Origin: Numida meleagris
Taxonomy: Eukaryota; Chordata; Aves; Galliformes; Numididae
Direction: 5' to 3'
Assembly (NCBI RefSeq): GCF_002078875.1
Contig: NC_034411.1
Location: forward strand, 58,168,718 to 58,232,717
Length of the DNA stretch: 64,000 nucleotides
Each line of letters starts with the position of its first letter. Positions within the stretch are counted from its first letter, which is position 1. The notes below the pieces were generated by a model. That model was not told where the DNA came from, searched no databases, and worked only from the letters and a program-made list of their open reading frames with translations. The position numbers were made by a program, and so were the translations under genes. Shown piece by piece: positions 23,226 to 34,575 of this stretch.

Positions 23226-25474
23226 ATACAGAGCTAGAAGATCAGACAGCCTTTGGACATAATATGACTAATAATCCAAATTCTTCATGGATGCCTCAGG
23301 GAAGAAGATTTGCTCCAAGATCAGAAGTTTTACTGTACATTTCCTTTGCTAACACTAAAGCACTAATGATGGTGCATAGAATGTTAAAAGATAAAAGATT
23401 TCTTAATAGCTGATCAAATAAATAAAAGGAATGGGAAAGAGGATGGGACAAGGATCTCAAGGAACAATATGGAAGTGACCAGAAAAAGAAAAAAAAAGAA
23501 AAAAGGAACACAAAGAGTGCTACAGAAAAGAGAATGAAAGGTGTAAAGATAGCTATAATTTCTCTCTGTGCAAAACTAATCGTAATTTAAATAATAGCTC
23601 AAATGTAAGTAATCTATCAAAATTACCTTTTACACTAATCTTCTGATTTCAGTGATAGATTCGAAAGGGACTAAGTTCAATAGTTAAAACTTATGTCACA
23701 GATTACCATTTAAAATGCTATTTACAAAAGGAACTAGGCACAAGTAGTTAAATATGGGCATTAAATTGTTCAAATTCAGATTGGAAAACAAAACAAAAAC
23801 AGAACAATGACAAGAAAAGCTTTAGCAAAGAAAGCAGAGTGTAGTCTATGCCAGGAACACAGGGACCACAGGACTAGAGGATTTGCCAACTGGTTGCCAT
23901 GTTGTTAGTACTTTAGCAAAACTCATAATTTGTGATAATAATGTAACGAGCAAAGATAAGGTGAAGGCAGAAGGATTAAAAGAGAGCACTCAGCGCACAT
24001 AAGCCATGCTACATCTACCAAATTCCCAGTGCAGCTGCTTCAGGGATACTAAGCCTTATGCAGACAGCTGCAACCCCTTGTTGCCATCTGTGGCTTGCAT
24101 CTCCGCTGCCACCACTTATGATTATCTGCACAGTTGCAAAGGCACAACCCTCCCATCAACAGAAAATATCTGCTCCCACACCTGCTTGCAGGGGGCATGG
24201 CTAGCACCCAATCCATAGGGTGCAAGGATTTTCCTGAGACTTAATCAGCTGGTAACTAATCTGAGGGGTGATGGCTACAGAGAGGAATGTCTTGCCAGCT
24301 GAGGCATCAGATGGGAACACTGAGCACGCATTAAGTTATCAGTTTTATTAGGCAACTCTAATCTTATCCATTCAGACTTGCTAATTACACTTCAGGAGAA
24401 AGTTTTATTAAGAACGGTGTGATGGGAACAAGAACTGGGTCAAATTTTGAAGGTAGGTCAAACTTTCTGTGAGCATTCACGGAATTTCTGGAGCACTGAT
24501 TTCCAAAAGCTGTCTTATTGGAGCACAGAAAAGTAAACAAACTAACATATTGAAGCAGCACAGAAACAGATTTACAAACAAATACCTCCTCTGTCCCAAG
24601 TGTAATCACAGGGCTGCCCCTGTCCTTCAGAATCATCTTCAGTCCTTCAAATCAGATACTTAACTGGACTGCAGCAAATTCCACCATCTCCAATTGCTCT
24701 CCAGAAAAAGGTTGTTTTCCAGCACTGTTATGGGCCAGTGAGGTGTCTGTTCCCTGAATGTTCTTGAATGTCACCTCACTCTAAACTCATGCTGCCTTTC
24801 TCACTTGGACATTGCAAACAACTCACCCCATGTGTTTTCAACAGCTTTCAGGAGATAAACTTCCCAATCCTCCATGGCTGTTCTTAACCTAGTGCATCCT
24901 TCAGGGCAAGGGAAACATACGTGGGTAACCTTCTATTCTAGTTGAGCGCTGCTGCTTTAATGTGCTGCTTTTACATGATAAACTGCAAATGGAAAAATAA
25001 ACTTGGAGTCTGATTACTACAGATGGTCAGCTGAATAGAAAATAGCAAAGTGAATGCTCCCGCCATCTTTCTAATCATGTTAATCACATACCTTGTCACT
25101 GTGGCCCCAAACTTAATTCTGTAGGAATAGAAGTCATAAAAACCAAAATAAATTACTACAAAATAAAATACATCTGCTTGAGTTATTGCAGGTAAATTAA
25201 ACCTGAGCTTGCATTTCACAGTTATGTGCATGAAGAATGTGAGATAATCAGAATCTAAAATACCAATCCAAATCATACATCATGCTTTCTTATGCTCTCA
25301 AAATCAGTCACACAAATGAAAAAAAATTACCAGTATTCCCATGATTTGACCATACAGAGGGCTCCAGTCCAGTATCTCATGCATCACCAGAGTCAGGACT
25401 ACTGCACAGCTATTTTCAAAGCCCTGAAGCATCACTACACAGGACAAGAAGAGAAAAACGGAAAGAATGTTCAG
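23226..25474. other. Non-coding stretch
   Basis: No supported gene. An A/G-rich run lies at about 23480-23510. Sequence around 24000-24230 is somewhat GC-richer but shows no recognisable coding or repeat signature. Confidence 0.5.
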
Positions 25475-25685
25475 CCAGAGATGATATCCCAGAAGGCTAC
25501 CAGGTTGGTCAAGCATGATTTCCCCTTGGTGAATCCATGCTGACTACTCCTGATAACTGGCTCTCCCAATTGATTGGAGAGGGTATCCAGAACACGTTGT
25601 TCCATCATCTTAGCAGGGACAGAGGTGAGGGTGATTGACCTGTAGTTTCCTGGATCCTCCTGGATCCTGGCACCCACAACCTCTC
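25475..25685 (-). mobile_element. CR1 LINE fragment: RT fingers region, misplaced
   Basis: The - strand encodes the CR1 RT segment '[21 protein letters not shown]', then '[21 protein letters not shown]'. In CR1 this lies upstream of the FADD box, yet here it follows the C-terminal end of the ORF found in the neighbouring piece (25686-26460). The frame is open across the join. No 3' UTR or tail follows. Confidence 0.9.
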
Positions 25686-26460
25686 TGGGCAGCCTGTTCC
25701 AGCACCTCACCACCCTTTCAGTGAAAAACTTCCCCCTGACATCTAATCTAAATCTTCTCTCCTTTAGTTTAAAACCATTTCCCCTTGTCCTATCACTATC
25801 TACTTATGTAAAACGTTCATATAGTCTCTCTTTAAATATTGGAAGGACATAATGAGGTCTCCCTGGAGCCTTCTCTTCTCCAGGCTGAACAAGCCCAGTT
25901 CCTTCAGCCTGTCTTCATAGGAGAGGTGCTCCAGCCTTCTGATCATTTTTGTGGCGATCCTCTGGACCCTCTTGAAAAGATGGACATCTTTACTGAGTTG
26001 GGGACTCCAGACCTGGACACAGTACTTCAGATGGGCCTCATGAGAGCAGAGTAGACAGGGACAATCACCTGCCTCACTCTGCTGACCACTTCTCTTCTGA
26101 TGGAACCCAGTATACCATTGGCCTTCTGGGCTGCAAGAGCACACTGCTGGCTCATGTTAATTTTTTCATCTATCACGATCCCTAAGTCCTTCTCAGCAGG
26201 GTTACCCTCAAGGAGTTCTTCTCCCAGTTTGTATACATACCTGGGATTACCCTGACCCAAGTGAAAAACCTTTCACTTTGCTCTGATGAACCTCATTAGG
26301 TTTACATGGGCCCACCTTTTGAGTTTAACAAGGTCTGTCTGGATGGCATCCTTTCTTTCTGCTATATCAACTTCACCATTCAGCTTGGTGTCATCAGCAA
26401 ACATGCTGAGGGTGCACTCGATTCCATCATCCATTCCATTGGTAAAATATTAAAACCATC
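25686..26460 (-). mobile_element. CR1 LINE fragment: RT palm to ORF C-terminus, 3' UTR missing
   Basis: On the - strand this runs from the RT palm ('GMDDGIECTLSMFADDTKL', containing the F-A-D-D catalytic box, at about 26385-26445) through '[32 protein letters not shown]', '[20 protein letters not shown]', '[20 protein letters not shown]' and '[12 protein letters not shown]'. It stops short of the normal 3' UTR, and the frame is broken by several shifts. CR1 copies normally keep their 3' end, so its loss together with the join at 25680-25690 shows rearrangement. Confidence 0.92.
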
Positions 26461-29400
26461 TTGTATGATTCAAGACAACTAAGAATTACTTGCAGGCCTA
26501 ACTTTTTTGTCCACCTCAGAATAAAAGAAGGACTTTGATTTTCAGTGGTGTGGCCATTGGTTGAAGCAATCAGAACATCTCACTAAGTGTCCAGCCCTAC
26601 TGTCAATGCAGCATTTCAGCCTAAGACCTGATTAGAATTCCTTTAAGGTGATTGAACATGGTAAGCTTCTGGAATCGTGCTAAGCCAGTACGATTGGAAG
26701 AGGCTTACAGGAGATCTAGCCCCTAAATGACATTCTTAAAAGGTTGCTTTGAAAACCAAGAAGTATTTCTGCCTTCATCTTTCAAGTCTGCAGATTTCTT
26801 CTTGGCTGAACATGGGAAATGGCTCTGACACCTTCTTCTCAGGATAGAATAAAGGAAACAAAGCCGATGGATACTGACAGTATGGTAGAAATAATGCCCT
26901 TGGAGCAGAGAACAAAACATATTAATGCTTGAGATTACTGTATTTTACTGCTCAATGTTATTAAAATGACTGATAAAGAGATTGCTTCATCTAATACATG
27001 ATGCATAATATATTATGTATAAGAACCATAATTTCATCCACCGTTGAACTGAAACAATGTATCACGTTATATATAAAAATACATAATAAAAAGTGCAAAG
27101 TGGAATTGAACGAGACTAGATAGGTAAGGAAAAATAATTTTATATCTTTCTCATAATGTACAGAATTTATATTTCTGAGACAGGGAATTGTAAGACAATG
27201 AGTATTACTAATATTGGCCACATTAAAAAATATGATTGAATCATATATGATCAGTACCTTACTCATATGCAAGAATGGCTATTCACAGTATCATCTATTT
27301 AGAAATTATAGACACAAATCATATTTATTTCACCAAAGATCTCACATGTACAAATTCAATAGCAGGTACAAGTAACTGTGGAGGGAGGAAGGTGCAACAA
27401 ATTCATAAACCAACACAGAGATCTCTAAGGGAATATGGAATTTCCCTGCCTAGAATGTATCATCATACTCCTCAAAAACCTTAGCTTTATGGAAAAATAC
27501 TATTTCATTTCATATAAGAAGCCTATAATATATTCTTCTTAAAAGCTCTTCTCAAAGCAGGTGGTAAAATTATCCAGAGCTGTTACGTGACATAGCCTAC
27601 TGTATGAAAGGTAAAACAGAGAGCAATCTGCTGTTTTAATTACATGTTCAGAGCAAATGCAATATCTGCAGCTTTAATAAACACTGACCCTTTAACTGAA
27701 TGTGCCCTACAAACACATTAATGCCCATCTGGGAAATAATCCAATGAAATAATCCAATCATACCAACAGGGAACAATTGTTAGACTGGCAAGTGAGGGCT
27801 CATATAGTTTGGGCTGTAGCAGGCTGGTCCCTATTAGCCTATTGCCAGAACTGTGTGTCTTTCATACAATTTTTCATTTTTTTTAAAGCAACTTGAAAAG
27901 CTGGTTGTCACAAAATGAATCAAACTAACATCACTGTGAAATTAAACACTCTTGGGTTAGATCTAGAAACACTATCCTTATTAGAGAGACATTAGTTGTC
28001 AGTAAAATGAAAAAGGTAAACTGAATTTCTCTTTGCTAGCTTCACCTCTCACATCACAGAGGTATTTTTCCATCAAAAGGGAGCTGATCCTACTATTTTC
28101 CTTTCTTCAATTAGTCTGCTGAATGGGAGATATGGTTCAGGAGAAAAAATAAGTTCAGTTTAGGAGAATCTTCAGAAAGTAGACAGAATTCAGAATATCT
28201 ACCAACCAACTGGAACAACTCAGCACAGTCCCAGAAGAGAAGCCTACCTGCTTATCACCTTCAAAATACAGAAGACACGGAGTTCAGTAAACAGAAAATT
28301 TTCTTCCCCTTGCCACATTGGTGTGTATTGTTACCAGTTGTGCTCAAACCTCAGTGAAAGACTCAAAACTTTCCAATTTTGATTTTACAGTGGGCTACAA
28401 AGTGGCTACCAGTTAATGTCTTATGGAGAAGTGAAGCGTCCCTGAATCAGTGAGATCCAACCAGACCAATACCAATTGTTGTATTAATTTAGAGTTGCTG
28501 CATCCTGCTAGCTATCAGGATTTTTTGCAGTGCAAATGGAGAAGTACGTACGTAGCTGGCAATATATTTTAGCTGGCATAAATATAAAACTACCAAAAAA
28601 TAAGAGGAAAATTAACAAGAGGAAGAGCTAAGCGAGTCATTTGCCTCACACTGGAAAAAAAAAAATCTTGTCTTTCTATATCCTCCACGAAATTTCTACC
28701 CATTCCTACGACAGTGGCATATATTTTAAATTGTGTGAATAGGTTCCTAACTACCAGTTCATGCAATTTTTTAATAGGAATTGTCTCTGAGGAGAAAAAG
28801 CGAGGTTGCAAATGTTGGGGTAATATTTTTTAATATTGCTTCAGAAAACAAAAAAGGGTGGAATTAATTCTTGTAAGGTCTCAAGCAACAAGCAGAAGGT
28901 AATACTTTACATCCATGTTTACCGTTACAAAGAAAGGGTTGTCATGAAAGTCAATATTCATCACTAGGTGAAGTGAATACTGTCAAGGAACATATTTTTG
29001 CTACTGCCTTCATGAAGAACTATGTGGAAAATGGCCACATGTGGACCTCTTTCTAAATAAAAAAATTCAGCTTTAATTTGGCAACAGAGTTACATTGATA
29101 AATCGCCTCCCTCATGGAATTTATAACTGCATAATATTTACAGTTACTACGTCTGAGATGAAATCTAATTTTATTGTATGGTGAAAAAAATCCAGCTACA
29201 GGAAGGATATAATTTTCTTACTCTATTTATTTTTTACTCTCACTCTAAAGATTCATAGGTAGAGATTTTCCTTATGGACCTTTTATAATGTTTTATTTTT
29301 GCTTTTTCTTCTCATTAAGATTATTGCACAGAATTTCACACACATCCTCAGAGGCACAATGTTGTGTTCAATCAATACAAAACAGAACAATAATTTATTA

Positions 29401-30654
29401 TTTCAGCCTACACTAATTTTTTTTGCATTTATTCACAATTTGATGAAGTAGCTCGTGTTCTTGAGAGGCTGAATATTAGTAGCAGCTGTGACATTCCCTG
29501 CATACCTAAAATCTAGCCATACTTATGGGTAAGATTAACAGAAAGTAGATTCTGACTGAGACTCTGTCCACACACCAAAGGCATAAAGGACTTCAGAAAC
29601 TTAGTATGGGGTATCTCAATATGTAAATGAGGGACTATAACAATAGCTTACTGTATAGGATCAAAAGTCCATGTGGAAGCATAACACCTCCTTGACAGTG
29701 ACCAACAGCAGGTGTCTTGATAATGGTATAAAAGCCAAGACAGAATAAGCCACTACTTCCCCACAATACCTTTACAATCTCCAGTGGCTCATCATCTTCC
29801 TGAATGAGAGATATTATTTTAAGATATCTAGTCGATTATTCCTCTTCTAATTTGTCCAAAAAATTTTTGAACACTTTTAATATAAAAATATCTTGTGGGA
29901 AAGATCCACAGTATAAATAACTTCTTTTTCAACCTGCCCCCAGAAAGTATCATTTGCTCCCTCACTGGGAAAAAGTCATTTGACTGATCACCTTCTCCAG
30001 ACCCTGATAACTGTACAAAATTAAGGTGTCTTTCCCTGGCTTAACAGTTTTAAACAATTTTGTTGTTCCTCTTGTGGATGTCATTTCATCTATTTGGTGA
30101 CTGCTATTGTTCTTCTAGGAACCTTTTTCAGTTCTTCCCTGTCTCTTCTGGGATGAGAGATATGAAGAAAGGCCATAAATGTAACAGAATTTAAGAAGGG
30201 AATATAGCTTGACACACTGCTGTGTTCTCTAATTCTGGTAGAATTTTTCTTGCTGTGGTGGTCCAAAAATATCAAAGTAGGTAGCTTGAAAATAAAGGTA
30301 ATATGTTTAGCAGAATAACTGGAACAAAACAAGAACCAAAAAAAATCCACCATCAACAAAAACAAATGAACAAAAAAATCAGACAAACATTTGGTGTGTG
30401 TTTTGAGAAGGGGCCCATTTGCTGAAAAATTAGTGTAATACTCCAAAATTTTAGTATTTTGTAGTTCACTCTTTCACTGTCACTCAATACAACACCAGCT
30501 TTTTCATAGAGTTGTGTATTACATTTCCAAGACAGTTTTTTAATGAGTGGTAGCACTTAGTACAGAGTTTCTCACAGTGTATGTAAAGTTAGGATTATTT
30601 TTTCTACATTGTCTGTTGCTTCACAGAAATCAAAATCATTGGTATGTAATGCCA
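26461..30654. other. AT-rich non-coding stretch
   Basis: No supported gene or interspersed repeat. A perfect 13-bp tandem duplication lies at 27733-27758. Other open frames look like chance frames. Confidence 0.55.
27733..27758. repeat. 13-bp tandem duplication containing CCAAT
   Basis: GAAATAATCCAAT occurs twice, head to tail and without mismatch, at 27733-27745 and 27746-27758. Confidence 0.95.
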
Positions 30655-30880
30655 GAATCTCTACCTGAGACGCTTTTTAGAAGTTATTGTTGCAGTCACC
30701 ACCTTCCACATCTTTAGTGCAAAGGCAGTTTGCAGGTAGAGGTTGTATACCACAGACAGTAATTCAGCTATTTCATCCTCAATTTCCTTCAGATCTCCTG
30801 GGTAAATACCATACAGTCCTGGCAGTTCGCTACTGTTCATTTTGTAAATTTGTTCTATAACCTCCTCCACAGACATTTCA
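30655..30880 (-). mobile_element. Old CR1-type LINE fragment (RT fingers)
   Basis: The - strand frame reads 'MSVEEVIEQIYKMNSSELPG', then 'LYGIYPGDLKEIEDEIAELLSVV' and 'MWKVVTATITSKK'. This follows the CR1 RT pattern 'VxEExVxxxLxxLxxxKxxGPDGIHPxxLKELxxxIAExL...W+xAxVxPIxKK'. Key positions are changed (GPDGIHP to GLYGIYP), so it is more diverged than the other CR1 copies. It has no recognisable 5' or 3' continuation. Confidence 0.75.
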
Positions 30881-32016
30881 GTTTAAAAGAGGTCTCCTGA
30901 TTTGTCCTTGTAAAGTAGACTTCTGGAGTGTGAATTTCCAAAGACCTGCCAGTGTGCAAAAACATCTAAGAATCCCTTTTTTCACGCTCCATCTTAACTT
31001 CTCATTTATATGTCAATTGCCCTTAATGACTCCAAGGGTGACTCCCCCCACACGCACACCTAATGGCTTTGAGGAAGAGCTTGCTATTTATATAGGATTA
31101 GCTATATACAGGGTTAGCAAGTATTCCCTAACACATCTATTGGCGGCCTATGTTTGAGTTACTATGCTTGCCACTTTTCACATTATCTTATGTTTTGCTT
31201 GTGTCATGACAGCTTGTTAGGACATGGCTTAAACTTTTTGAATGATACTTTCTTACCTACTAAGAAGATGCTGTGATTGTGGTACTCCTTTGAAAACTGA
31301 ACTAAAAGGGGAAAGAATCATAATAGTGCTCCACTTACCAGTATAAACTTTGCTACTAAAATGAAAAAAAAAGGGATAGCTACTGAAAAGTGTGTTTCTC
31401 TGATGCAAGACCTCTCAAAGATGTTGCCTAATCTATTCAGGTCCTGAATTATGTACAATTTCAATTGACCTCTCCTGAAAAAATAAGGTTTTTTTCCTGA
31501 GTTAGGAAAATCAAGTCAATATTTTCTCCGTCAAGTTCTTCTGCGTAATTCAGTGCTAGTGTGGTGCTTCAGCACCAAAACATGGTTATTGGTCACAAGT
31601 CATCTCTCTGGATTAGTAAGAAAGGGTTGACCAAGAGGTAGGAAGGATGAGAAAATATCTGCTCCTATCTGTTAGTGAATACGGAGAAGAGCTACTTCCT
31701 CTGCAAAGACCCAGAGTGGAGAGGTGCTTTCTTACCTTTGATTGTTGTGAACAGATGAAAATATGGCTAAATAGAGAACTTTGTTTGCATTTACTTTCCA
31801 ACCACATCCATATCAGCAGTGTTTTCAGTGTCACCTTTCCAGATCACAAATGTATCTATCAAAGACTGGAGAACTTACATATATGTACAAAATATTTTTT
31901 AGAAAGTAGGAAGCTTAAAAAATGAAGAAACATTGCTTGTGGCATTGTGACATTTCTCCATTAGAAATGACTTTAAGAAACTACTGGCAAACATTTTGTA
32001 GAGATAGAGTGCTTTC
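30881..32016. other. Non-coding stretch
   Basis: Nothing recognised as a gene or a repeat family. Confidence 0.5.
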
Positions 32017-32094
32017 CCAGAATCACAGATTGGTTGAGGTTGGAAGGAATCCTTGGACGGTCATCCAGTCCAACCTCGGGACAACTTTTCCTGG
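32017..32094 (-). mobile_element. CR1 3' end fragment
   Basis: The + strand reads 'cagaatcacagattggttgaggttggaaggaatcc...gtcatccagtccaacctc', the reverse complement of a CR1 3' UTR and tail. About 75 bases remain, with no coding part. Confidence 0.85.
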
Positions 32095-32670
32095 CCTGTC
32101 TTATTTATTCACATTGTTTGTTGTGTTGTTTTCCCAATTTAATACTTTTCTTTTTTGTTTTTTTCTTTTTTTTTCTGATTGCTTTGCACCTTGTATTTCG
32201 GTGACTTAGCACCAAAAGCCTGACTTTCACTTAAAAAAATAAAAAGACTTTGGTTTTATATACTGAGTTGAAGCGTGGACAAATGAGCAACTATGGTAAG
32301 CATAAATGTAAACCACTAATCTAAATAAGGTAGATTTTAGTAGTGATAAAATACGAACATTAAGTCATTCAAGTCATGCTCTCCCCTTAAATTCATAACA
32401 AAACATAATTTCCCTTTAATTACTTATACTGTAAGCTTGTCCTAGATTCTTAATTGTTTTTGGCAATGAAATGTGATGAATTTGTTTCCTTTTATAAGCC
32501 TGGGTTGTTTAATTTCCTCTTAACAGCCTTTCTGGTGTTGTAACATTAGAGGTATATGTTAGTCATTCATGTCACTTCTTTGGAAGATTTTTTATCATTG
32601 CTTTCTGTCTACATCAAGTTTGTAAAACTGCGTACTTAGGGGGAAAATGTAAAAAACATTTTACGAATCA

Positions 32671-32729
32671 CTGTTGACTGTTATTCTGTTATTCTGACTG
32701 TTATTCTGACTGTTAATCACTGTTATGTT
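32671..32729. repeat. Short tandem repeat, GACTGTTATTCT units
   Basis: The unit GACTGTTATTCT occurs at 32676-32687 and 32696-32707, separated by an incomplete copy (GTTATTCT). A diverged unit (GACTGTTAATCA) and CTGTTATG follow. Confidence 0.9.
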
Positions 32730-33053
32730 ATATGGTTTCTTTTTGTATATCTTTTGTTCAGTAATTTTTCTTTCTTTTCTCCACCACTTTTTAAAGACTG
32801 ACCTATTAATTTCTTTTAATTTTTATTTTCTATTTTCTTTTTACCATGTTGTATACTTGCATTCAGCTTTATTGTTCTGTTCACGCTTCCCTGCCCTCTG
32901 AATTCTTCCAGGTCATAATTAGGTACAAGTTGCTTCATTTTTTTGCTCCCTCCTTTTTTATTTTTCTATTGGCTGGAATCCATAAGATCAATTTTTTAGG
33001 TTCACCTCTGTCATACACTGACTGTTAATGCAAAAAGTCAGATAATTGTGGTC

Positions 33054-33083
33054 TCTGATGCACTTATGCACTTATGCATCAGA
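33054..33083. repeat. 9-bp inverted repeat enclosing a CACTTATG duplication
   Basis: TCTGATGCA (33054-33062) and TGCATCAGA (33075-33083) are perfect complements. The span between and across them contains CACTTATG twice in tandem. Confidence 0.85.
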
Positions 33084-33462
33084 AAGACGATGTATCATGT
33101 AAGTGGGAACTTTTCTGAGCCAATCTAGAGAATTAATGCATATGCTGTGATTTACAAACATAAATAAAAATCAATAGATAGTAATGGAAAGAAAAGAGCT
33201 TGGAGAGATTCAGGTTCTACTGAGAGCATTCTCCTGGGGGAGTGCAAACATTTCAGACATGAACAAAAGCCATTGATTGTGAACTGAAGAGGAACATAAG
33301 TATGAGAAGTTCTTTATATGAGGCTTATTCTGCCCTGTATCCTGAGCACCCTGCAGATAACCATCAGATAAGTTTAATGTTTTTCTTCAATTGGTTTAGC
33401 CACAGAGAAGAATTGACATCCTAAGAAAAGGTGTGAAATGCCCAGCCTAACATGACTCACTT

Positions 33463-33948
33463 ATGTGGAAGAGAGGACCAATAGATCTTACCTTTATCAG
33501 AGCCACAGAAAACAAAATTTCAGAGGATAGAGTGTCTTGGATGACTGATGTAATGAATTACCTAATCAATTTTCAGCTGAAGGACAGGGCAATTTCCTGT
33601 CTAGACTGTACTGTAGAAGTGCTTGATACTAATTTTCAGCAAATGAAAGAAAAGCGCTCTGCGACTATTTTCTGTTTGTACAAAGCCTACAGAAGACTGC
33701 AAGTTTTTAAGAGTAACACTAAGCTGACTAAAAACAGGATACACAATAAAATTTCATGTCTTACTCTCCTCAGTCTTTCTGTTCAGAGCAGACAGTATTT
33801 ATTTCCAACTTACCAACAGAGATATTTTGCTGCTAAAGCTAACTTTGCCTCAGTTTTTCACATACAAACCTTGAGGCTGCATGACTTAGCTGCAATACTG
33901 TCATATCTGCTATACCAAATTAATATAACTATTTGTGGAATAAGATGA
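33463..33948 (+). other. Unexplained 161-codon open frame, coding status unknown
   Basis: This is one of the longest ATG-initiated frames outside the transporter exon and the transposon copies. I recognise no domain with confidence. The part near residues 24-60 (VSWMTDVMNYLINFQLKD, then VEVLDTNFQQMKEKR) loosely recalls the 'FLxDxxxHLNxLNLxLQ...VxxFxxKL' stretch of hAT-derived proteins such as the ZBED5/FAM200 group. That resemblance is weak and could be chance. There is no obvious promoter, splice signal or polyadenylation signal tied to it, and no repeat is recognised at its edges. Confidence 0.2.
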
Positions 33949-34496
33949 CTGTAGCAATATCATAATTTGGCTGATAAGTTGCTTTCCCCGCTCAAATATT
34001 TTTGGTGCTATTTTAAACTATGGTTTCAAGCAGAATCAATTCTTTTTGTTTCTGGACTGGATTTGCCTCATTAAATACATTATTGCTTTGCAAACAATTT
34101 GATTTCTTTGATCATTTGTCATATATTGTTACCACTATATACTTGTTACCATGTAGTTGCTGCATCACCCGTATGGGGGAATCACTTCCTTAATGTCCAT
34201 CTTAGCAGCTACTTGGAATAGTTAATTTGTAAATTGTAGAACTTCAGTGTGGTTTTATTGATCATATATTCCTCTAATGGAATAATAAAAAATATGAATA
34301 TTTTCAGAGACAAAGCCAGAAAAAGAAATATTTGCCATTAATGCAAGGCTGAAGAACTGTGTTGTAGAAATGCTCTGAAATTTATTTTAAATGTTGTGAA
34401 TATTCAATTAGTGTAAAATAGATGCTACCTGAAAAACTGCTCAGGCTTTTGAAACGAATCACACTACATGGAAGTTAGTTCACAAAAATGCAGTCA

Positions 34497-34575
34497 TCAA
34501 ACAATTTAGGTCGGAAGGGGCCTATGAAGGTCACCTTGTCAAATCTGAAGGCCAAAGTGGATCTGTCTCAGTCTT
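34497..34575 (-). mobile_element. Decayed CR1 3' end fragment
   Basis: The + strand reads 'acaatttaggtcggaaggggcctatgaaggtcaccttgtcaaatctgaaggccaaag'. This resembles the reverse complement of a CR1 3' end ('gaggtcggaagggacctctggagatcatc.agtccaa...gccaaag'). The tail repeat is lost. Confidence 0.6.

Larger units (their letters stand above)
32095..34496. other. Non-coding stretch with one unexplained open frame
   Basis: T-rich at 32140-32175. It contains a short tandem repeat (32671-32729), an inverted repeat (33054-33083) and an ATG-initiated 161-codon frame at 33463-33948 listed separately. No gene is recognised. Confidence 0.5.
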
